Part shown: positions 6,020 through 6,025 of the stretch, one piece after another
Layout: every line of letters starts with the position of its first letter
Position numbering within the stretch: the first letter of the stretch is position 1
Source of the DNA: an uncultured Clostridia bacterium
GTDB taxonomy: Bacteria > Bacillota > Clostridia > TANB77 > CAG-508
Length of the DNA stretch: 6,025 nt
Direction of reading: 5' to 3'
Assembly: GCA_948630815.1 (NCBI GenBank)
Contig: CAPIEU010000015.1
Location: 32,905 to 38,929 of the forward strand
Notes under the pieces: model-generated
What the model was told of the DNA's origin: nothing
Database searches by the model: none
Seen by the model: only the letters and a program-made list of their open reading frames with translations
Made by a program: the position numbers and the translations under genes

Positions 6020-6025
6020 ATTATA

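Overview
The window is AT-rich DNA from a low-GC Gram-positive bacterium, most likely a member of the Clostridia or a close relative. The evidence is strong AGGAG-type ribosome binding sites, A/T-ending codons, a T-box riboswitch in front of a threonyl-tRNA synthetase gene, Bacillota-type Pgi and ThrRS sequences, and sigma-A-like promoters. The species cannot be told from the sequence. All genes read on the + strand.

Layout. 1-1476: the 3' part of a gene whose start lies before the window. It begins with nearly identical 105-bp repeats encoding 35-residue TPR-like units and continues into a lysine/glutamate-rich tail of unknown function. A clean intrinsic terminator follows at once (1475-1504). 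1505-2887: promoter region and pgi (glucose-6-phosphate isomerase), broken by one extra base at 2521. 2903-3088: a 61-residue single-pass membrane protein just downstream of pgi, probably in the same operon. 3095-3366: a consensus-like promoter and a threonine T-box leader ending in a strong terminator. 3526-5457: full-length thrS. 5458-5732: two hairpins, the second a probable terminator, and otherwise no gene that I can see. 5688-6018: a perfect-consensus promoter and two different tRNA-Gly(TCC) genes. A large imperfect palindrome (5829-5930), resembling a small dispersed element, lies between the two tRNAs.

How it fits together. This is mostly housekeeping DNA: glycolysis, tRNA charging and tRNA supply. 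thrS expression should rise when uncharged tRNA-Thr accumulates and stabilises the antiterminator. I see no terminator between the small membrane-protein gene and the T-box promoter, so pgi-operon transcripts probably run into the T-box leader and end at its conditional terminator.

The points most worth a second look are the pgi frameshift, the A-B-A-B pattern in the TPR-coding repeats, the palindrome inside the tRNA cluster, and the mismatched anticodon stem of the second tRNA-Gly. I found no convincing sign of a new multi-gene system. The unknown TPR-repeat protein is the only real unknown, and it is cut by the window edge.
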